Shown here one piece after another: positions 61,336 to 64,000 of a stretch of DNA of 64,000 nucleotides. Positions within the stretch are counted from its first letter, which is position 1, and each line of letters starts with the position of its first letter. A program made the translations under genes and the position numbers. This stretch comes from JBEVJK01 sp040510195 (GTDB lineage: Bacteria > Pseudomonadota > Alphaproteobacteria > Rhizobiales > Rhizobiaceae). The stretch lies in assembly GCA_040510195.1 (NCBI GenBank), contig JBEVJK010000076.1, positions 38,364 to 102,363 of the forward strand, given 5' to 3'. The notes under the pieces are model-generated. The model had not been told where the DNA came from, made no database searches, and worked only from the letters and a program-made list of their open reading frames with translations.

Positions 61336-62925
61336 ATGAGCCTGGTCAGGAAGTTCGCCACCGTCGCGTCCGGCACGCTCGCCTCCCGCGTGCTCGGCTT
61401 CACGCGCGAGATGCTGATGGCCGCAGCGCTCGGCACGGGCCCGATCGCCGACGCCTTCAACGCTGCCTTCCAGTTTCCCAACACCTTCCGCCGGCTGTTC
61501 GCGGAAGGTGCCTTCAACGCCGCCTTCGTGCCGCTTTTCGCCAAGGAGATCGAGGCCCATGGCGTCGAAGGCGCCAAGCGCTTCTCCGAGGAGGTGTTCG
61601 GCGTCCTCTTCTCGGTCCTCTTGGTGCTGACGATCGGCATGGAGCTGGCGATGCCGCTGCTCGTCGCCACCATCATCGCTCCGGGGTTCGCCGACGATCC
61701 CCAGAAGTTCGCGCTGACGGAGGCCTTGGCGACGATCATGTTCCCCTACCTGGTCTGCATGTCGCTGGGGGCCATGATGAGCGGCATGCTGAACTCGCTG
61801 CGCCGCTACTTCGCCGCGGCCATCGCTCCGGTCTTCCTCAACGTCATCCTGATCGCCGTGCTCGGCTGGGCCTGGTATCGCGGCCACGACGGCATGACCG
61901 TCGGCTACGCGCTCGCCTGGGGGGTGCTCGCCGCCGGCATCGTGCAGCTCGCCATCGTCTGGGGGGCGGTGCGCCACGCCGGCATCTCGATCGGCTTCCG
62001 GCGGCCGCGCCTCACCCCCAATGTCCGGCGGCTTCTCGTCCTCGCCTTCCCGGCGGCGATCACCGGCGGCATCACCCAGATCAACCAGCTGATCGGCACT
62101 GCCATCGCGTCGGGGCGCGACAGCGCCGTCTCCTCGCTCGCCTATGCCGACCGCGTCTACCAGCTGCCGCTCGGCGTGGTCGGCATCGCTGTCGCCATCG
62201 TCCTGTTGCCGGAGCTGGCGCGGGCGCTCAAGGCCGGCAATCTCAAGGAGGCCGAGAACCTGCAGAACCGTTCGGTCGAGTTCACGCTGTTTCTGACGTT
62301 GCCGGCCGCCGCCGCGCTGCTGGTCATCGCCGAGCCGATCGTGCGCGTGCTCTACGAGCGCGGCGCTTTCGCCGCCGGCGACAGCACGCCGACGGTGTCG
62401 GCCATTCTGGCGATCTTCGGGCTCGGGCTGCCGGCCTTCGTGCTGATCAAGGCCTTCACGCCGGGCTACTTCGCCCGCGAGGACACCCGCACGCCGATGC
62501 TCTTCGCCGCCATCTCCGTCGCGGTCAACGTGGCGACGGCGCTGGCGCTGTTTCCGTCGACGGGTGCCCCCGGCATCGCGGTCGCCTCCGTGCTGGCCGG
62601 CTGGGTCAACACGGCTCTCCTGCTCGGCATGCTGGTGCGCCGCGGCCATTGGGGCAGCGACCGCCCGCTTTTGCGGCGCATCCCGCGCCTGATCGTCGCT
62701 GCAGCCGTTATGGCCGGGGTGCTGCACCTCGGCGCAGGCTGGCTGTCGCTCTGGCTGGCGCCCGCCACCCCGCTGCCTGCCCAGGCGCTGGCGCTGGCCG
62801 TGCTGATCGGCGCCGGCGCCGTCGTCTATTTCGGCGTCGCCTTCGGCATTGGCGGGGCCGACCTCGGCATGATCCGCCGCAACCTGCGCCGCGGGCGCGC
62901 CGGCCCCTTGGACGAGGGGCCTTGA
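61336..62925 (+). CDS. murJ: Lipid II flippase MurJ
   Basis: 529-residue membrane protein with about fourteen helices that flips the peptidoglycan precursor lipid II. MSLVRKFATVASGTLASRVLGFTREMLMA, FPNTFRRLFAEGAFNAAFVPLF, LPLGVVGIAVAIVLLPELAR (shown here only as hallmark fragments such as LFAEGAFNAAFVPLFA) identify the MviN/MurJ family. The start at 61336 is preceded by no strong ribosome site, suggesting coupling to glnD. Separated from trpS by 84 bases. Confidence 0.95.
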   Translation: MSLVRKFATVASGTLASRVLGFTREMLMAAALGTGPIADAFNAAFQFPNTFRRLFAEGAFNAAFVPLFAKEIEAHGVEGAKRFSEEVFGVLFSVLLVLTIGMELAMPLLVATIIAPGFADDPQKFALTEALATIMFPYLVCMSLGAMMSGMLNSLRRYFAAAIAPVFLNVILIAVLGWAWYRGHDGMTVGYALAWGVLAAGIVQLAIVWGAVRHAGISIGFRRPRLTPNVRRLLVLAFPAAITGGITQINQLIGTAIASGRDSAVSSLAYADRVYQLPLGVVGIAVAIVLLPELARALKAGNLKEAENLQNRSVEFTLFLTLPAAAALLVIAEPIVRVLYERGAFAAGDSTPTVSAILAIFGLGLPAFVLIKAFTPGYFAREDTRTPMLFAAISVAVNVATALALFPSTGAPGIAVASVLAGWVNTALLLGMLVRRGHWGSDRPLLRRIPRLIVAAAVMAGVLHLGAGWLSLWLAPATPLPAQALALAVLIGAGAVVYFGVAFGIGGADLGMIRRNLRRGRAGPLDEGP

Positions 62926-63009
62926 TCGGCGGCACCGCCTCGTCCATATAGGCCGCCTTCGACTTTCGCCGCGCGCGAAACGGCCCTCCACAAGCCACGA
63001 GGTTCGACA

Positions 63010-64000
63010 ATGGCTCCCTTCAAGCCGCTCGTCTTTTCCGGCGTCCAGCCGACCGGAAACCTGCATCTCGGCAACTATCTCGGCGCCATCCGCCGCTTCG
63101 TCCAGCTGCAGGACAGCCACGACTGCATCTACTGCGTCGTCGACATGCACGCCATCACCGTCTGGCAGGAACCGGCCGAGCTGATCCGCGCCACCCGCGA
63201 GGTGACGGCTGCCTTCCTCGCCGCCGGCATCGACCCCGGCAAGCACATCGTGTTCAACCAGAGTCGCGTCAGGCAGCACTCGGAGCTCGCCTGGATCTTC
63301 AACTGCGTGGCCCGCATGGGCTGGCTGTCGCGCATGACGCAGTTCAAGGAGAAGGCCGGCAAGGACCGCGAGAACGCCTCGGTCGGGCTCTTCGCCTACC
63401 CGACCCTCATGGCTGCCGACATCCTCCTCTACTTGGCGACCCACGTGCCGGTCGGCGACGACCAAAAGCAGCACCTCGAGCTGACGCGCGACATCGCCCA
63501 GAAGTTCAACAACGATTTCGCTGGCGCGATCGCCGACAACGGCTTCGGCGATGCTTTTTTCCCGCTGACCGAGCCCGTGATCCAGGGGCCGGCGACGCGG
63601 GTGATGAGCTTGCGCGACGGCACCAAGAAGATGTCGAAATCGGACGCGTCCGATCTTTCGCGTATCAACCTGTCCGACGATGCCGACACGATCGCGCGCA
63701 AAATCCAGAAGGCGAAAACCGATCCCGAGGGCATTCCGTCGGAGCCCGGCGGGCTGACGGGCCGACCGGAAGCGGAGAACCTCGTCGGCATTTACGCGGC
63801 GCTGGCCGGCAAGTCGAAAGGCGACGTGCTGGCGGAGTTCGGCGGATCCCAGTTCTCGCAGTTCAAGAAGGGCCTTGCGGATCTTCTGCGCAATCGTATC
63901 CGCGTCGTCGGTCAGGTTGATGCGCGAATTATCGGATGCGTCCGACTTCGACATCTTCTTGGTGCCGTCGCGCAGGCTCATCACGCGCGTCGCCGGCCCC
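63010..64000 (+). CDS. trpS: Tryptophanyl-tRNA synthetase (3' end replaced by an inverted trpS fragment)
   Basis: Class I synthetase charging tRNA-Trp. Normal up to ~residue 290: HIGH-type motif PTGNLHLGNYLGA near residue 15, VVDMHAITVWQ, GDDQKQHLELTRDIA and the KMSKS loop KKMSKSDAS near residue 206. From about 63871 the translated sequence (LLRNRIRVVGQVDARIIG) is not TrpS; the complementary strand there encodes a second TrpS piece. The true C-terminus, with the anticodon-binding helices, is missing. Treat everything after 63871 as chimeric; whether the gene is disrupted in nature depends on whether the join is real. Confidence 0.9.
   Translation, partial: MAPFKPLVFSGVQPTGNLHLGNYLGAIRRFVQLQDSHDCIYCVVDMHAITVWQEPAELIRATREVTAAFLAAGIDPGKHIVFNQSRVRQHSELAWIFNCVARMGWLSRMTQFKEKAGKDRENASVGLFAYPTLMAADILLYLATHVPVGDDQKQHLELTRDIAQKFNNDFAGAIADNGFGDAFFPLTEPVIQGPATRVMSLRDGTKKMSKSDASDLSRINLSDDADTIARKIQKAKTDPEGIPSEPGGLTGRPEAENLVGIYAALAGKSKGDVLAEFGGSQFSQFKKGLADLLRNRIRVVGQVDARIIGCVRLRHLLGAVAQAHHARRRP
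63871..64000 (-). pseudogene. Inverted partial trpS fragment from a diverged copy
   Basis: The reverse complement encodes a TrpS piece that runs through the KMSKS loop (MSLRDGTKKMSKSDAS, then INLTDDADTIAQKIRKA) and matches 63585-63714 at about 112 of 130 positions by hand count, roughly 86%. The ends of the two copies share the 21 bases 63871-63891. It continues past the right edge. Consistent with a chimeric join between related genomes, or with a real inverted duplication. Confidence 0.85.

Noticed and set aside
61156..63984. Minus-strand frame of about 940 codons across murJ and trpS
   Set aside because: Only its first ~38 residues are real (TrpS fragment, described separately); the remainder is antisense noise over murJ.

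Overview
The window looks like chromosomal DNA of a high-GC alphaproteobacterium of the order Hyphomicrobiales (Rhizobiales), most like the Phyllobacteriaceae (Mesorhizobium/Aminobacter relatives). This rests on protein resemblance and gene order: lptC-lptA-lptB-rpoN-hpf-ptsN, mutS next to a fused malic enzyme and olsB, glnD-murJ-trpS, the DUF2849-cysI-cysH-DUF934 sulfate operon, and a heat-shock gene behind a ROSE-type RNA thermometer. No database search was possible, so the taxon is an inference. No tRNA, rRNA, CRISPR array, transposase or integrase was seen, and no stretch longer than 300 bases lacks a gene.

Layout. 1-3344 (minus): urease ureA-ureB-ureC (ureC cut by the window edge) behind a gamma-glutamyltransferase. 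3466-3771: small secreted DUF1236 protein. 3841-11728 (minus): a four-gene cluster of large, mostly helical proteins that I do not recognise. They share motifs and N-terminal Pro/Ser/Gly-rich tails, and they are the best candidate here for an undescribed system. 11839-12708: ArsR/SRPBCC pair with a perfect operator palindrome. 12851-16867: RlpA-like protein, then a galactonate-type catabolic operon (dgoK-dgoA-SMP-30) ending in an ATP-grasp gene. 16987-19422: a SABATH-type methyltransferase and a GGDEF/EAL protein. 19636-21293: glutathione synthetase and two small proteins. 21463-26213 (minus): assimilatory sulfate reduction and siroheme synthesis.

26438-30458: host-attachment-type protein, then a promoter/operator and the operon gst-arsR-AHSA1 (frameshifted)-gst-cysZ-like-DUF2214. 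30462-36200: nth, DUF2244, Ada-like regulator/methyltransferase, EamA exporter, ribokinase, LysE exporter, nucleoside hydrolase. 36219-37121: RpoH-type promoter, ROSE-like thermometer, hsp20, DUF1150 and a strong terminator. 37149-42180 (minus): the rpoN/lipopolysaccharide-transport operon. 42467-48776: sppA, ihfB, lapA-like, ornithine cyclodeaminase family, two RNA methyltransferases, lspA, acuI-like reductase. 48865-58342: hybrid histidine kinase, olsB, mmcQ-like, malic enzyme, mutS (with a 32-bp tandem duplication at its end), pcm. 58488-64000: glnD, murJ and trpS.

Functionally most of the window is housekeeping: nitrogen acquisition and control (urease, rpoN, ptsN, glnD), sulfur assimilation, envelope biogenesis (lpt genes, murJ, lspA, olsB, rlpA) and DNA/protein repair (nth, mutS, ada-like, pcm). 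The accessory parts are the helical-protein cluster, the galactonate operon with its ATP-grasp enzyme, and the two ArsR/SRPBCC modules. The last ~130 bases carry an inverted, ~14% diverged copy of part of trpS, so the right edge is either an assembly chimera or a real rearrangement.
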